A stretch of 64,000 nucleotides of DNA, taken from assembly GCF_900142885.1 (NCBI RefSeq), contig NZ_FRCL01000002.1, forward strand, positions 124,001 to 188,000. Reading direction: 5' to 3'. Source of the stretch: Flavobacterium xinjiangense (GTDB lineage Bacteria; Bacteroidota; Bacteroidia; Flavobacteriales; Flavobacteriaceae). Shown here piece by piece: positions 53,701-61,331 of the stretch. A program made the position numbers and the translations under genes. Within the stretch, counting starts at the first letter, position 1. Every line of letters begins with the position of its first letter. The notes under the pieces are model-generated. The model had not been told where the DNA came from. It saw only the letters and a list, made by a program, of their open reading frames with translations, and ran no database searches.

Positions 53701-55330
53701 AAAAGATACGTACGGAATTACCGTTTACCAAGAACAGGTAATGCTTTTGTCCCAAAAACTGGCAGATTTCTCCAAAGGTGATGCCGACGTTTTGCGTAAA
53801 GCAATGGGAAAAAAGCAAAAGGATGTTTTGGATAAAATGAAACCTAAATTTATCAGTCAGGCTGCCGCCAAAGGTCATGCCGAAGATAAACTGGAGAAAA
53901 TATGGAAAGACTGGGAAGCCTTTGCGGAATATGCGTTTAATAAATCGCACTCGACTTGTTATGCTTGGATTGCCTATCAAACGGCATTTTTAAAAGCGAA
54001 TTATCCGGCCGAATATATGGCTGCGGTTCTTTCGAATAATATGAGTGATATCAAGCAGGTTTCGTTCTTTATGGAAGAGTGTAAACGTATGGGATTGCAG
54101 GTTTTAGGACCAGATGTGAATGAATCGTTTTACAAATTTACAGTAAATGATGATTATGCAGTACGTTTTGGAATGGGAGCCGTAAAAGGTGTGGGGTCTG
54201 GAGCTGTGGCAACAATTGTGGAGAATAGGAAAGATGGAAGATACAAATCTATTTTTGATTTGACCAAACGTATAGATTTGCGTGCGGCAAATAAAAAAGC
54301 ATTAGAGAATTTGGTTTTAGCCGGGGGTTTCGATTCGTTTTTAGGAACCACAAGAGCGCAATATTTTCATGATGATGGTGATGGAATTACGTTTTATGAA
54401 AAAGCGATTCGGTATGGTTCAAAATATCAGGAAAATGAAAATTCATCGCAAGTGAGTTTGTTTGGCGAAAGTAGTGACGTGCAAATCGCAGAGCCTATTG
54501 TACCGCCTTGCGAGGATTGGAGTACAATGGAAAAACTCGCCAAAGAGAAGGAGGTTGTTGGAATTTATATTTCAGGGCATCCTTTAGATGATTACAAATT
54601 CGAAATGAAATATTTTTGTAATGCCAAACTGGAAGCGTTGAAAAACATGGAGTTGCATGTGAGTAAAAACTTGGCATTTGGTGGGATTATCAATAATGTA
54701 CAGCATCGTGTGGCCAAAAACGGAAAAGGTTGGGGCATGTTTACATTAGAAGGATATGATGAAAGTTATGAGTTCCGGATTTTTGGGGAAGAGTATTTAA
54801 GGTTCCGTCACTTCTTTATCCAGAATAATTTCACCTTTATGAAAGTACTGGTAAAAGAAGGATGGACCGACCGAGATACAGGGAAAAAAGGGGAGCCAAG
54901 ACTACAGTTTGTAGAGGTAAAACAATTGCAAGATGTACTGGAAACCTTTGCTAAGAAATTAATTGTACTATTAAATATTAAGGATTTAGAAACTGATTTT
55001 ATCCATAAATTAAGTCATCTTTTTCAGGAAAATAAAGGTGACAATACGGTTTCATTTGAAGTTATGGAATTGGAAAAAACAAAACGTCTCGTTGAAGTTG
55101 CTCCTGTAGAAGTAGAAAACGAAGAAGTGGCTTTTGTCGATGAAAATGAAGATTCTGAAATGGGAGCTCTCGAAATCCCAGAGATAAATGCTGTAGCGAA
55201 AGTAGAAGAAATCGAAGAAATTAAGGTTGTAACCAAGCTGACTATGCCGAGCAGAAAGTTGAAAATCAAAATTTCGAATGAATTGTTGGTAGAGCTAGAA
55301 AAAATGCAGATTAATTTTAAGTTGAACTAA
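50786..55330 (+). CDS. dnaE: DNA polymerase III alpha subunit with N-terminal proofreading exonuclease
   Basis: Replicative DNA polymerase, 1514 residues. Residues 1-200 are a DEDDh exonuclease: ExoI DTETTG, ExoII GQNLGFDIN, ExoIII HNATADVEAT. From about residue 265 a PHP domain (HLHNHTQFSVLQ, AMTDHANLMGA) is followed by the C-family palm with GPGRGSAAGSVVAY and LPDIDIDFDDEG, then fingers, tandem helix-hairpin-helix (RFGMGAVKGVGSGAVATI) and an OB fold. The C terminus has an acidic low-complexity linker ending in a short conserved tail. The exonuclease-polymerase fusion removes the need for a separate DnaQ; I recall it as usual in Bacteroidetes. Confidence 0.95.
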   Translation: MYLIFDTETTGLPKRWSAPISDTDNWPRCIQIAWQLHDDMGKLVEHQDYLVKPEGFNIPYDAERIHGISTELAEADGISLAEVLEKFNIALSKAKFIVGQNLGFDINIMGCEFYRMGVESQMSSMPILDTCTEVTASLLKLPGGRGGKFKLPTLTELHSYLFNKPFGEAHNATADVEATTRCFLELIRRDIFTKEELDVPASYFQDFQSKNPSEIKLIGLKHINLKEASDKIRQQFGEKQAPGVSREELFENKKVLIDTPFVHLHNHTQFSVLQSTISIAALVKAAAQQKMPAVAMTDHANLMGAFHFVRDILYHNKAAEAKNKAAIENGEEPTEVPMKPIVGCEFFVCEDHKNKSVKDNGYQIVLLAKTKKGYHNLAKMSSIAYTEGFYYVPRIDRKVIQEFKEDIIVLSGNLYGEIPNKILNIGENQAEEALLWWKNEFKEDFYIEVMRHNQEDENRVNASLISLARKHDVKIIATNNTFYIDKENSNAHDILLCVRDGEKQTTPIGRGRGYRYGLPNQEYYFKSGDEMKQLFANLPEAISNISEIVDKIEIFDLAREVLLPKFEIPVEFNNPEDAVDGGVRGENAYLRHLTFEGANRRYPEITEEIQERLDFELLTISNSGYPGYFLIVQDLIAEARSMGVSVGPGRGSAAGSVVAYCLKITNIDPLMYNLLFERFLNPDRVSLPDIDIDFDDEGRSSVMDYVIRKYGSKQVAQIITYGKMATKSAIRDTARVLDLPLFEADKIAKLIPGMMPSKWNLARFLNEKEDVIKKAVRPEEYDKIKELIGLANEDDLGGETIQQAKVLEGNLRNTGIHACGVIITPSDITNFVPVATAKDSDLYVTQFDNSVVESAGLLKMDFLGLKTLTLIKDTVKLVKYRTGIDLDPDTFPIDDLKTYELFQRGETVGIFQYESPGMQKYMKELKPTVFPDLIAMNALYRPGPIAYIPSFVKRKNGEEEIIYDLDACEELLKDTYGITVYQEQVMLLSQKLADFSKGDADVLRKAMGKKQKDVLDKMKPKFISQAAAKGHAEDKLEKIWKDWEAFAEYAFNKSHSTCYAWIAYQTAFLKANYPAEYMAAVLSNNMSDIKQVSFFMEECKRMGLQVLGPDVNESFYKFTVNDDYAVRFGMGAVKGVGSGAVATIVENRKDGRYKSIFDLTKRIDLRAANKKALENLVLAGGFDSFLGTTRAQYFHDDGDGITFYEKAIRYGSKYQENENSSQVSLFGESSDVQIAEPIVPPCEDWSTMEKLAKEKEVVGIYISGHPLDDYKFEMKYFCNAKLEALKNMELHVSKNLAFGGIINNVQHRVAKNGKGWGMFTLEGYDESYEFRIFGEEYLRFRHFFIQNNFTFMKVLVKEGWTDRDTGKKGEPRLQFVEVKQLQDVLETFAKKLIVLLNIKDLETDFIHKLSHLFQENKGDNTVSFEVMELEKTKRLVEVAPVEVENEEVAFVDENEDSEMGALEIPEINAVAKVEEIEEIKVVTKLTMPSRKLKIKISNELLVELEKMQINFKLN

Positions 55331-55478
55331 GTTTTTTAACAGTTAAATGTTGAGTATAAATTATGATTTTTAGTTAAATATTTAGTATGCGCGCATACTT
55401 TTAGCTAAAAGTTCGAATATTGTAATGATTGTTCTTGTGCGATGGTAAAGTATGGGTAAAAATTGTATTAAATTATTT

Positions 55479-55486
55479 TAAATTTG
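55479..55486 (+). promoter_or_regulatory. -7 box for the outer membrane barrel gene
   Basis: TAAATTTG, 25 bases before the ATG at 55512. Confidence 0.45.
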
Positions 55487-55511
55487 GTATGAATTTATTA
55501 AGAATAAAATT

Positions 55512-56414
55512 ATGAAAAAGAATCTTTTTGTTTTAGGATTGCTGGTTTGTGCTATGTCTATGGTTGCTCAAACGGAAAAGGAAGAAAGTTGGTATTTTAA
55601 GCTTGGAGGGTCTTACTTCGTACAAGCAACTGCTACACAATTTCCAGTTGTAGGTGGACAAACTCCAAACAGAGATGTTTATGTTAATGGAAAATTAGCT
55701 TCTAGAGAAAGTATTACGGGATCTTTTGGAGAGGGTTTTCGTTATGGGGGTAATGTTGGGTATCGTTTTACACCACGTTTGGGCGTTGAAATGGGTATTA
55801 ACTACTATAATAGTAATAGAAAGACAATGGTTGAAACTGTAGATAGAGTGATTTCTATGACTGGAGGGCCAACATATTTAGATTTAACGGCAGAAGGGCA
55901 GGTTAAAGCTTTGGATTTAGCTCCTGCAGTTGTTTTATTTTTAGGAGAGTTAAAAGGATTTGAACCGTATTCTAAAGTAGGTGTAATTGTTCCGGTTAAT
56001 GGAAAATTAACAATCGAAACTACTCAGGATTTTAATGGTCCAGCTGTAGGTGGAGAGAGAAAAGTATTTCAAAGTGATAAAGTTAAACCTAATCCAACAG
56101 TGGGGTTTTTAGCAGCTTTGGGGACAAGTTATAAATTAGGAAAAAATCTATCTGCTTTTGGAGAAGTTGAATACCGTAATTTCACGGTTCATGGTAAAAC
56201 AAAAGAAACGACAGTTTATACTGTGAATGGAACAGATGCTTTAAGTACACGTACTACTGCTCAAATACATTCTAATTATACGGATCATTTAGATAGTACT
56301 TCTAATAATTCAGATTTCAATACAGTTGATTCTACTAAGCCCACTGATGAATTAAGTTCTTACATCAGTATTAGTGGTGTTGGTTTGACTCTTGGGTTGA
56401 AATACAGCTTATAG
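55512..56414 (+). CDS. Outer membrane beta-barrel protein
   Basis: Signal peptide MKKNLFVLGLLVCAMSMVAQ, then a 280-residue barrel: alternating strands (FGEGFRYGGNVGYRFTPRLG, FGEVEYRNFTVHGKT) and a final strand GVGLTLGLKYSL ending with Leu after aromatic residues. A Ser/Thr/Asn/Asp-rich loop (HSNYTDHLDSTSNNSDFN) is probably surface-exposed. It resembles general OmpA/OmpW-type porin-like barrels; the function is unknown. Confidence 0.78.
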   Translation: MKKNLFVLGLLVCAMSMVAQTEKEESWYFKLGGSYFVQATATQFPVVGGQTPNRDVYVNGKLASRESITGSFGEGFRYGGNVGYRFTPRLGVEMGINYYNSNRKTMVETVDRVISMTGGPTYLDLTAEGQVKALDLAPAVVLFLGELKGFEPYSKVGVIVPVNGKLTIETTQDFNGPAVGGERKVFQSDKVKPNPTVGFLAALGTSYKLGKNLSAFGEVEYRNFTVHGKTKETTVYTVNGTDALSTRTTAQIHSNYTDHLDSTSNNSDFNTVDSTKPTDELSSYISISGVGLTLGLKYSL

Positions 56415-56438
56415 TAAAAGACGATATTGAATAAATGA

Positions 56439-56472
56439 AGAGGCTGTTTGAGAAAATAGCCTCTTTTTTGTA
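56439..56472 (+). terminator. Terminator after the outer membrane barrel gene
   Basis: GAGGCTGTTT, loop, AAATAGCCTC and a T run. Confidence 0.8.
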
Positions 56473-56739
56473 TTTTAAAAAAAAGGTGGTTTCTTTATAA
56501 TTGTATTTTTAATACTGATTGTCCCGGAGTTTCGGGAGGCGTCCTTTTGTTCCGTCCGATGCTTCGGGACAGGACAAAAGATACAGTGTACAGCAGGAAA
56601 TAGCTTCAAATAAGTATTGACAATACATTTATAATTAAAACTAATTTGAGAATGGTGTTTGGTTTGTTTTTAATATCTAAATTTGCATTGTATTCGAGGT
56701 TCGTGAAACTTTATACTAAACTTTAAACAAAAATATAAT
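56473..56739. other. Gap with a CCCGGAG/CGGGA repeat and the trxA promoter
   Basis: 56521-56590 contains palindromic pieces (TCCCGGAGTTTCGGGA; TCCTTTTGT with ACAAAAGA) of a dispersed repeat. TAAATTTG at 56678-56685, with TTTG 16 bases upstream, is the likely trxA promoter. Confidence 0.55.
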
Positions 56740-57057
56740 ATGGCTTTAGCAATAACAGACGCTACTTTTGAAGAAGTAGTTTTGAAATCAGACAAACCAG
56801 TAATGGTAGATTTTTGGGCAGCATGGTGTGGACCTTGTAGAATGGTTGGACCAATCATTGACGAACTTAGCTCAGAATACGAAGGAAAAGTAGTAATTGG
56901 GAAAGTTGATGTAGATGCAAACCAAGAATTTGCTGCAAAATACGGAGTGAGAAATATTCCAACAGTGTTGGTTTTTCATAACGGAGAAGTAGTAGGAAAA
57001 CAAGTGGGAGTTGCTCCGAAACAAACCTATGCTGATAGTTTAGACGCGTTGTTGTAA
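56740..57057 (+). CDS. trxA: Thioredoxin
   Basis: Cytoplasmic disulfide reductase of 105 residues. The active site FWAAWCGPCRMVGP and the cis-Pro loop VRNIPTVLVFHNGEVV are intact and the length is standard. It is monocistronic with its own promoter and terminator. Confidence 0.97.
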   Translation: MALAITDATFEEVVLKSDKPVMVDFWAAWCGPCRMVGPIIDELSSEYEGKVVIGKVDVDANQEFAAKYGVRNIPTVLVFHNGEVVGKQVGVAPKQTYADSLDALL

Positions 57058-57079
57058 TCGGTAGATTATGATTTTATAT

Positions 57080-57113
57080 AAAAAGGTTTGACGAAAGTCA
57101 GACCTTTTTTTTG
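57080..57113 (+). terminator. Terminator after trxA
   Basis: AAAGGTTTGAC, loop GAAA, GTCAGACCTTT and a T run. Confidence 0.8.
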
Positions 57114-57131
57114 GAGTATAAAAAAGCTAAA

Positions 57132-57180
57132 ACCCCAATTTCACGAATTAATTGGTGGAAATTAGTGAAATTCGTGTTCA
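57132..57180. repeat. ACACGAATTTCACGAATT-type intergenic repeat, copy 2
   Basis: CAATTTCACGAATTAATTGG, then AATTAGTGAAATTCGTGTT; partial inverted symmetry and shared words with 23455-23515. Confidence 0.6.
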
Positions 57181-57260
57181 TTTTTTTTAACTTCTCTACT
57201 TTGTTTCTTTTTGTAATCGTTTAATTTTTAAATCATTTCCTCTTTTACTATATTTGAGAT

Positions 57261-58187
57261 ATGAAAATCGAATCGCAAATAGAGAAAATTTCCAGCTTTC
57301 AGCATCTGGAATTGCTCGCCAATCAGGTGGTGGAAGGTTTTATTTCGGGGATGCATAAGAGTCCGTTTCATGGGTTTTCTGCTGAATTTGCGGAACATAA
57401 AGTCTATAACGTAGGAGAAAGCACCAAGCATATAGATTGGAAATTATTTGCAAAAACAGATCGCTTGTATACGAAGCGTTTCGAAGAAGAGACAAATTTG
57501 CGGTGTCATATTATTATTGACAATTCCTCCTCGATGTATTATCCAAAATTAAGCGACAAACAAGTTTTCTATGAGAATAAATTAGGATTTTCGGTTTTGG
57601 CGTCTGCGGTTTTAATGAATCTGTTAAAGAAGCAACGCGATGCTATAGGACTAAGTGTGTTTTCGGACACCTATGAGTACTATGCGCCTGAAAAAGGAAG
57701 TGACCGTCATCATCGAATGATATTAAATGCGCTTGAAAACCTGTTGGAAAAACCAACAATAAAAAAAAGCACCAATACAATTACATTTTTGCATCAAATA
57801 GCGGAGAAGATTCACCGCCGTTCCATGATTATTTTGTTTACCGATATGTTTCAATCCGGCAATGAAGAAGCGCTGTTTAATGCCTTGCAGCATTTGAAAC
57901 ACAATAAGCATAAAGTAGTTTTATTTCATGTCGTAGATAATAAAACGGAGCTAAATTTTGATTTTGATAATGCGCCAAGGAAGTTTATTGATGTAGAAAC
58001 AGGCGAAGAAGTAGCTATTTTTGCAGATAATGTGAAACAAGAATACGAAAAACAAACAGAAAGATACTTCAAAAAGCTCGCGTTGACCTGTGCGCAAAAC
58101 AGAATAAAGTATGTTCCGGTGAGTGTTGGTGAAAGTTTTGAAAATATTTTGACGACATACTTAGTTGAAAAACAAAACTTTGGATAA
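57261..58187 (+). CDS. DUF58 domain protein
   Basis: A 308-residue cytoplasmic protein of the DUF58/von Willebrand A-like family. Early GMHKSPFHGFSAEFAEHKVY and DWKLFAKTDRLYTKRFEEE are the family signature, followed by the metal-site-like DNSSSM in IIIDNSSSMYY and ILFTDMFQSGNEEAL. These proteins usually accompany MoxR ATPases; no moxR gene is visible next to this one, so it may be separated or lie elsewhere. Function unknown. Confidence 0.88.
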   Translation: MKIESQIEKISSFQHLELLANQVVEGFISGMHKSPFHGFSAEFAEHKVYNVGESTKHIDWKLFAKTDRLYTKRFEEETNLRCHIIIDNSSSMYYPKLSDKQVFYENKLGFSVLASAVLMNLLKKQRDAIGLSVFSDTYEYYAPEKGSDRHHRMILNALENLLEKPTIKKSTNTITFLHQIAEKIHRRSMIILFTDMFQSGNEEALFNALQHLKHNKHKVVLFHVVDNKTELNFDFDNAPRKFIDVETGEEVAIFADNVKQEYEKQTERYFKKLALTCAQNRIKYVPVSVGESFENILTTYLVEKQNFG

Positions 58188-58225
58188 TAGCGTAAAGTTT
58201 TATTGAATATTTCTCGTAAAAACAC

Positions 58226-58255
58226 TTGCGTAAACGGAAATCTATTGTATCTTTG
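58226..58255 (+). promoter_or_regulatory. Promoter of tRNA-Asp copy 1
   Basis: TTG (58226-58228), 19-base spacer, TATCTTTG (58248-58255). The -7 part is duplicated before copy 2 (58591-58598), but there the -33 region differs. Confidence 0.65.
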
Positions 58256-58274
58256 CCACCGCAATAAAGCAGCA

Positions 58275-58348
58275 GGTTTGGTAGTTCAGTTGGTTAGAAT
58301 ACATGCCTGTCACGCATGGGGTCGCGGGTTCGAGTCCCGTCCAGACCG
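58275..58348 (+). tRNA. tRNA-Asp (anticodon GTC), copy 1
   Basis: Acceptor GGTTTGG pairs with CCAGACC (58341-58347), discriminator G. Anticodon loop CTGTCAC gives GTC; T-loop GGTTCGAGTCC. CCA is not encoded. Confidence 0.97.
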
Positions 58349-58360
58349 CTAATATTGGGG

Positions 58361-58388
58361 AAGCCTTTCGTAACAGAAAGGCTTTTTT
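58361..58388 (+). terminator. Terminator of tRNA-Asp copy 1
   Basis: AAGCCTTTC, loop, GAAAGGCTTTTTT. Confidence 0.8.
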
Positions 58389-58468
58389 GCCCCAATAAGG
58401 TATCTAAAGCTAGTTGTGTTGTTTTGGTCGGCCTTGTAAGCTGACCGGGTTTAGTAGTTAGACCAATG

Positions 58469-58500
58469 AAAAGCTTTCCACTTTTGTGGATAGCTTTTTT
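58469..58500 (+). terminator. Orphan terminator in the spacer between tRNA-Asp copies
   Basis: AAAAGCT, then CCAC, loop TTTT, GTGG and AGCTTTTTT form a two-part stem with a T run. No complete gene precedes it; a tRNA anticodon-arm-like hairpin lies at 58426-58446. Confidence 0.65.
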
Positions 58501-58617
58501 GATTTTAAGGAAGTTAGGAAGACTATTTTTTAGTATAAAATTTGTGAAGAATATTTTTTAAATTTCCAGTGTATAAATGGAAATCTATTGTATCTTTGCC
58601 ACCGCAATAAAGCAGCA

Positions 58618-58691
58618 GGTTTGGTAGTTCAGTTGGTTAGAATACATGCCTGTCACGCATGGGGTCGCGGGTTCGAGTCCCGTCCAGACCG
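58618..58691 (+). tRNA. tRNA-Asp (anticodon GTC), copy 2
   Basis: Identical to copy 1 over the whole gene, 343 bases downstream. Confidence 0.97.
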
Positions 58692-58702
58692 CTAATATTG
58701 GG

Positions 58703-58733
58703 AAAAGCCTTTCGTAATTGAAAGGCTTTTTTT
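58703..58733 (+). terminator. Terminator of tRNA-Asp copy 2
   Basis: AAAAGCCTTTC, loop, GAAAGGCTTTTTTT. Its right arm overlaps the 5' end of the GIY-YIG frame. Confidence 0.8.
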
Positions 58734-58993
58734 ATTTAAAGATTAGTTATAGGTATTACGTTTATATCATCTATTCTAAAAATTTCGATATTTATTACAA
58801 AGGCTTTAGTGAAAATGTTGCGCAACGACTATTGGATCATAATGAAAATAGGAGTAAATACACTTCCAATAAAGGGATTTGGAAATTAGTATATTCAAAA
58901 GCATTTGGAACAAAGAAAGAAGCTTTAGTAGAAGAGTTACGATTAAAAAAACTGAATAGAAAATCAATAGAATCATTTATTCAAAGTCAATAA
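58718..58993 (+). CDS. GIY-YIG nuclease-type small protein in a tRNA-Asp module
   Basis: Single-domain GIY-YIG protein of about 85-91 residues. YYVYIIYS and DIYYKGFS stand for the GIY and YIG motifs; the catalytic Arg lies in VAQRLLDHN and the likely metal-binding Glu in ALVEELRLKKL. Such small domains are found in UvrC-like nucleases and homing elements. No ATG or GTG is available: the frame can begin at TTG 58718, inside the tRNA terminator, or at ATT 58742, where family members are expected to start. The gene lies between tRNA-Asp copy 2 and a decayed third tRNA module. The start codon and expression are uncertain. Confidence 0.72.
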   Translation: MKGFFYLKISYRYYVYIIYSKNFDIYYKGFSENVAQRLLDHNENRSKYTSNKGIWKLVYSKAFGTKKEALVEELRLKKLNRKSIESFIQSQ

Positions 58994-59007
58994 CGCTGTT
59001 GATATCA

Positions 59008-59090
59008 TAGAATTGGTTACGATATATGCCTGTCATCTCGTCTTTTGGGACGAGACGGGTTCGAGTCCTCTCGTTCCAAAAACGAGACTA
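59008..59090 (+). pseudogene. Decayed third tRNA-Asp copy
   Basis: AATTGGTTACGATATATGCC, then TGTCA and GGGTTCGAGTCC correspond to the D-arm, anticodon and T-arm regions of tRNA-Asp, but the acceptor stem and anticodon stem are lost and a GACGAGA-type insertion is present. The trailer CTAATATTGGGAAAAGCC and the terminator match those of copy 2. Confidence 0.7.
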
Positions 59091-59097
59091 ATATTGG

Positions 59098-59130
59098 GAA
59101 AAGCCTTTCGTAATTGAAAGGCTTTTTTTT
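59098..59130. terminator. Third copy of the tRNA-Asp terminator
   Basis: AAAAGCCTTTC, loop, GAAAGGCTTTTTTTT; may end both the GIY-YIG transcript and the convergent DUF456 gene. Confidence 0.8.
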
Positions 59131-59152
59131 GTTTCAATATTTTGATCCATAA

Positions 59153-59653
59153 TCAGAAGAATTCTGATTTATATTGCCAGACGATTACCAGAAACAATCC
59201 TAAGTACATCACGCAGACTAAAAACGTCACAAAACTTGAAGCCAGAAAGCCCAGTAAAGAGCCTGTGGCAGCTTTTAAAGCTCTCTTGTGGTTTTTAGAG
59301 TCGTAAAGCAGTTCTCCCAGAAAGGCACCAAGAAAAGGCACGATGATAAATCCGAAAGGGATAGGGGCTAAGATTCCTACTATCAATCCAATGTTAGTTC
59401 CCCAAATTCCATAAGAACTACCGCCAAATTTTTTGGTTCCTTTAGCCGGAATCACATAATCTAAAAGGGATATAATTACAGTGATCAGTAAAGTAATTCC
59501 AAGAATCCAATAATTAGCCGGAACAGCGTTTGTGAAGTAAAGGAAAAGTAAGCCGATCCAACTGATACTTATACCAGGTAAAACAGGGAGAAAACTCCCC
59601 AAGATGCCTATAATCATACAAATAAAACCAAGAGCCAAAAACAATATGTCCAT
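59153..59653 (-). CDS. DUF456 family membrane protein
   Basis: A 166-residue protein with four or five membrane segments. LGSFLPVLPGISISWIGLL near the N terminus and the glycine-rich IWGTNIGLIVGILAPIPFG and FLGAFLGELLYD motifs fit DUF456, an inner membrane family of unknown function with glycine-zipper-like segments. Confidence 0.88.
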   Translation of the reverse strand: MDILFLALGFICMIIGILGSFLPVLPGISISWIGLLFLYFTNAVPANYWILGITLLITVIISLLDYVIPAKGTKKFGGSSYGIWGTNIGLIVGILAPIPFGFIIVPFLGAFLGELLYDSKNHKRALKAATGSLLGFLASSFVTFLVCVMYLGLFLVIVWQYKSEFF

Positions 59654-59705
59654 AAACTAATTTTTAGTATTTTTGAAAAATAAAGAAGCAACAATTCCTT
59701 TGTAA

Positions 59706-60095
59706 ATGAATATGAGAAAAATAATTTTAATATTTTCCCTTTTACTCTATTTCACTATTTCTTTCGGGACTTTAATTGCCCAAGAAAAAAAGACGGGTAG
59801 TAACGATGATCTTTTAAAAGACTCACTTTATGCTGTCAATAAAGTAAAAGTATTGAATTATTCTCTGAAACAGTTTGATCAGCTTTTTTTTGAATTTTTT
59901 GATAAGAAATCAGACTCGCAATTGGTGTTAACCAAATCAGAATTCTATAATTATACGGTTCAAATTGCTGTTTTCTCAGATCGATTAGCTGCCTTGTATC
60001 CGGAGCAAAAGCAAATTGCCGCCGAAAATAAAAAGAAATGGTTCGCTGAATCGTATCAAGATTATTTATTGTCTAAGGCATCCGCAAAAAAATAA
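59706..60095 (+). CDS. Exported protein of unknown function
   Basis: About 129 residues with a signal peptide (IILIFSLLLYFTISFGTLIAQ) and a helical, charged mature part (LYAVNKVKVLNYSLKQFDQL, EFYNYTVQIAVFSDRLAALY). No family recognised. ATG codons at 59706 and 59712 are both possible. It abuts the next gene. Confidence 0.65.
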   Translation: MNMRKIILIFSLLLYFTISFGTLIAQEKKTGSNDDLLKDSLYAVNKVKVLNYSLKQFDQLFFEFFDKKSDSQLVLTKSEFYNYTVQIAVFSDRLAALYPEQKQIAAENKKKWFAESYQDYLLSKASAKK

Positions 60096-60137
60096 TTGTA
60101 TTTTTATAAACTATTAGTCTCAATCAAAAACAAAACC

Positions 60138-60614
60138 TTGAAGCAATTATACTTTTTATTAGTATTCGTATTATTTAACTCCTGTCAATACTTCGACAAG
60201 CAAGTGCCTTCAGAAAAGGAATTGCTGCAAAAGGAATTAAAAAATATTAATTGGAAAGAAGTCGATGAGTATCCGTCAGTGGTTGATTGTGAAAAAATAG
60301 AAAATAAAAAGCAACGCCAACAGTGTTTTTTCGAAGTTTTAACGCAGCTGATTCAGGAAAAATTGAGCGTTGATACACTTTCGGTTCTCTATCCTGAACT
60401 CGATACGATTGAAGTAAAGGTCACTGTTTTTCCAAATGCGACGATGCAATTCGAGCCTCAATTCCCAAAAGATTCCGTTGCTTACGACAAAGTGAAAATA
60501 GATAGTATACTTCAAGCTCGTTTAGTTGATTTTCCAAAAGTAAATCCTGCTATCAAGCGCGGAATCCCGGTAAAAACACAATTTATTCTTCCAGTTATTC
60601 TAAAAGTAGAGTAA
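60138..60614 (+). CDS. Lipoprotein of unknown function
   Basis: The TTG at 60138 yields a proper lipoprotein signal (LYFLLVFVLFNSCQYFD); an in-frame TTG at 60096 directly follows the previous stop and would add 14 residues before the signal. The mature part has a Cys pair (VVDCEKIENKKQRQQCFFEV) and a beta-rich second half (EVKVTVFPNATMQFEPQFP, PVKTQFILPVILKV) reminiscent of the C-terminal half of TonB-like domains, but I do not claim the family. Probably in an operon with the preceding exported protein. Confidence 0.6.
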   Translation: MKQLYFLLVFVLFNSCQYFDKQVPSEKELLQKELKNINWKEVDEYPSVVDCEKIENKKQRQQCFFEVLTQLIQEKLSVDTLSVLYPELDTIEVKVTVFPNATMQFEPQFPKDSVAYDKVKIDSILQARLVDFPKVNPAIKRGIPVKTQFILPVILKVE

Positions 60615-60617
60615 GCA

Positions 60618-61331
60618 ATGCCATTTACATTTTCACATCCGGCCATTATTTTACCATTTTTAAAAAATAAAAAATTGTCAGCGACTGCTTTGATAGTTGG
60701 TTCTATGTCTCCCGACTTTGAATATTTTTTCCGAATGAAAATGCAAAGCGAAATCAGTCATACGCTTTCAGGGATATTTCTAATTGATTTTCCTTTGGGT
60801 TTTATAGTTATGTTTACTTTTCATGAAATTATAAAAAGTCCTCTCATAGATAATTTACCCCTTTTTTTTCAGAATAGGTTGCAGGAATTAAAAGAATTCA
60901 ATTGGGTAAAGTATTTTAATAGTGCTGTTTTTACCGTTCTGATTTCCTTTTTTTTAGGGGCTGTTTCACATGTTTTATGGGATTCAATGACACATTGGGA
61001 TGGTTATATGGTTCAACGGTTTTCTTTTTTTAATGTAGAGGTATTTTCAATTCCGTTTTATAAAGTTGCGCAGCATGCAAGTTCAATAATTGGCTTGTCG
61101 TGGATTTTATTTTATATTTATAAACTACCGGAAAAAAATGGAAATAGCAAAAAAATGGATTTTAACTATTGGCGTCTGTCCTTCCTTTTTGCACTGGTTT
61201 TTATTGCTGTTAGATTTTATTTTGGAACACAATTAAATCTAATTGGGAATGCTGTAGTGAGTATTATTTCTCCAATGGTACTTGCAATTTCTTTGACAGG
61301 ATTGATTTTTAGAAATAAAAAAACTATTTAA
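60618..61331 (+). CDS. DUF4184 family membrane protein
   Basis: A 237-residue protein starting MPFTFSHPAIILPFLKNKKL, with GSMSPDFEYFF, GAVSHVLWDSMTHWDGYMVQ and several transmembrane segments, matching the DUF4184 family. The conserved His and Asp residues (HPA, SPDFE, SHVLWD, HWDG) suggest a membrane metal-dependent hydrolase, by analogy. Three bases separate it from the lipoprotein gene; the end overlaps the convergent glycosyltransferase gene by eight bases. Confidence 0.85.
   Translation: MPFTFSHPAIILPFLKNKKLSATALIVGSMSPDFEYFFRMKMQSEISHTLSGIFLIDFPLGFIVMFTFHEIIKSPLIDNLPLFFQNRLQELKEFNWVKYFNSAVFTVLISFFLGAVSHVLWDSMTHWDGYMVQRFSFFNVEVFSIPFYKVAQHASSIIGLSWILFYIYKLPEKNGNSKKMDFNYWRLSFLFALVFIAVRFYFGTQLNLIGNAVVSIISPMVLAISLTGLIFRNKKTI

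Larger units (their letters stand above)
58236..58702 (+). repeat. Tandem duplication of the tRNA-Asp unit, period 343 bases
   Basis: 58236-58359 and 58579-58702 are identical over 124 bases, covering the -7 promoter box, leader, entire tRNA and the first bases of the trailer. The spacer between them differs in function and sequence. Confidence 0.93.

Noticed and set aside
58426..58446. GGTCGGC-CTTGTAA-GCTGACC, looks like a tRNA-Thr (TGT) anticodon arm
   Set aside because: No D-arm, T-arm or acceptor stem can be built around it, so it is at most a remnant; listed only in the spacer description.
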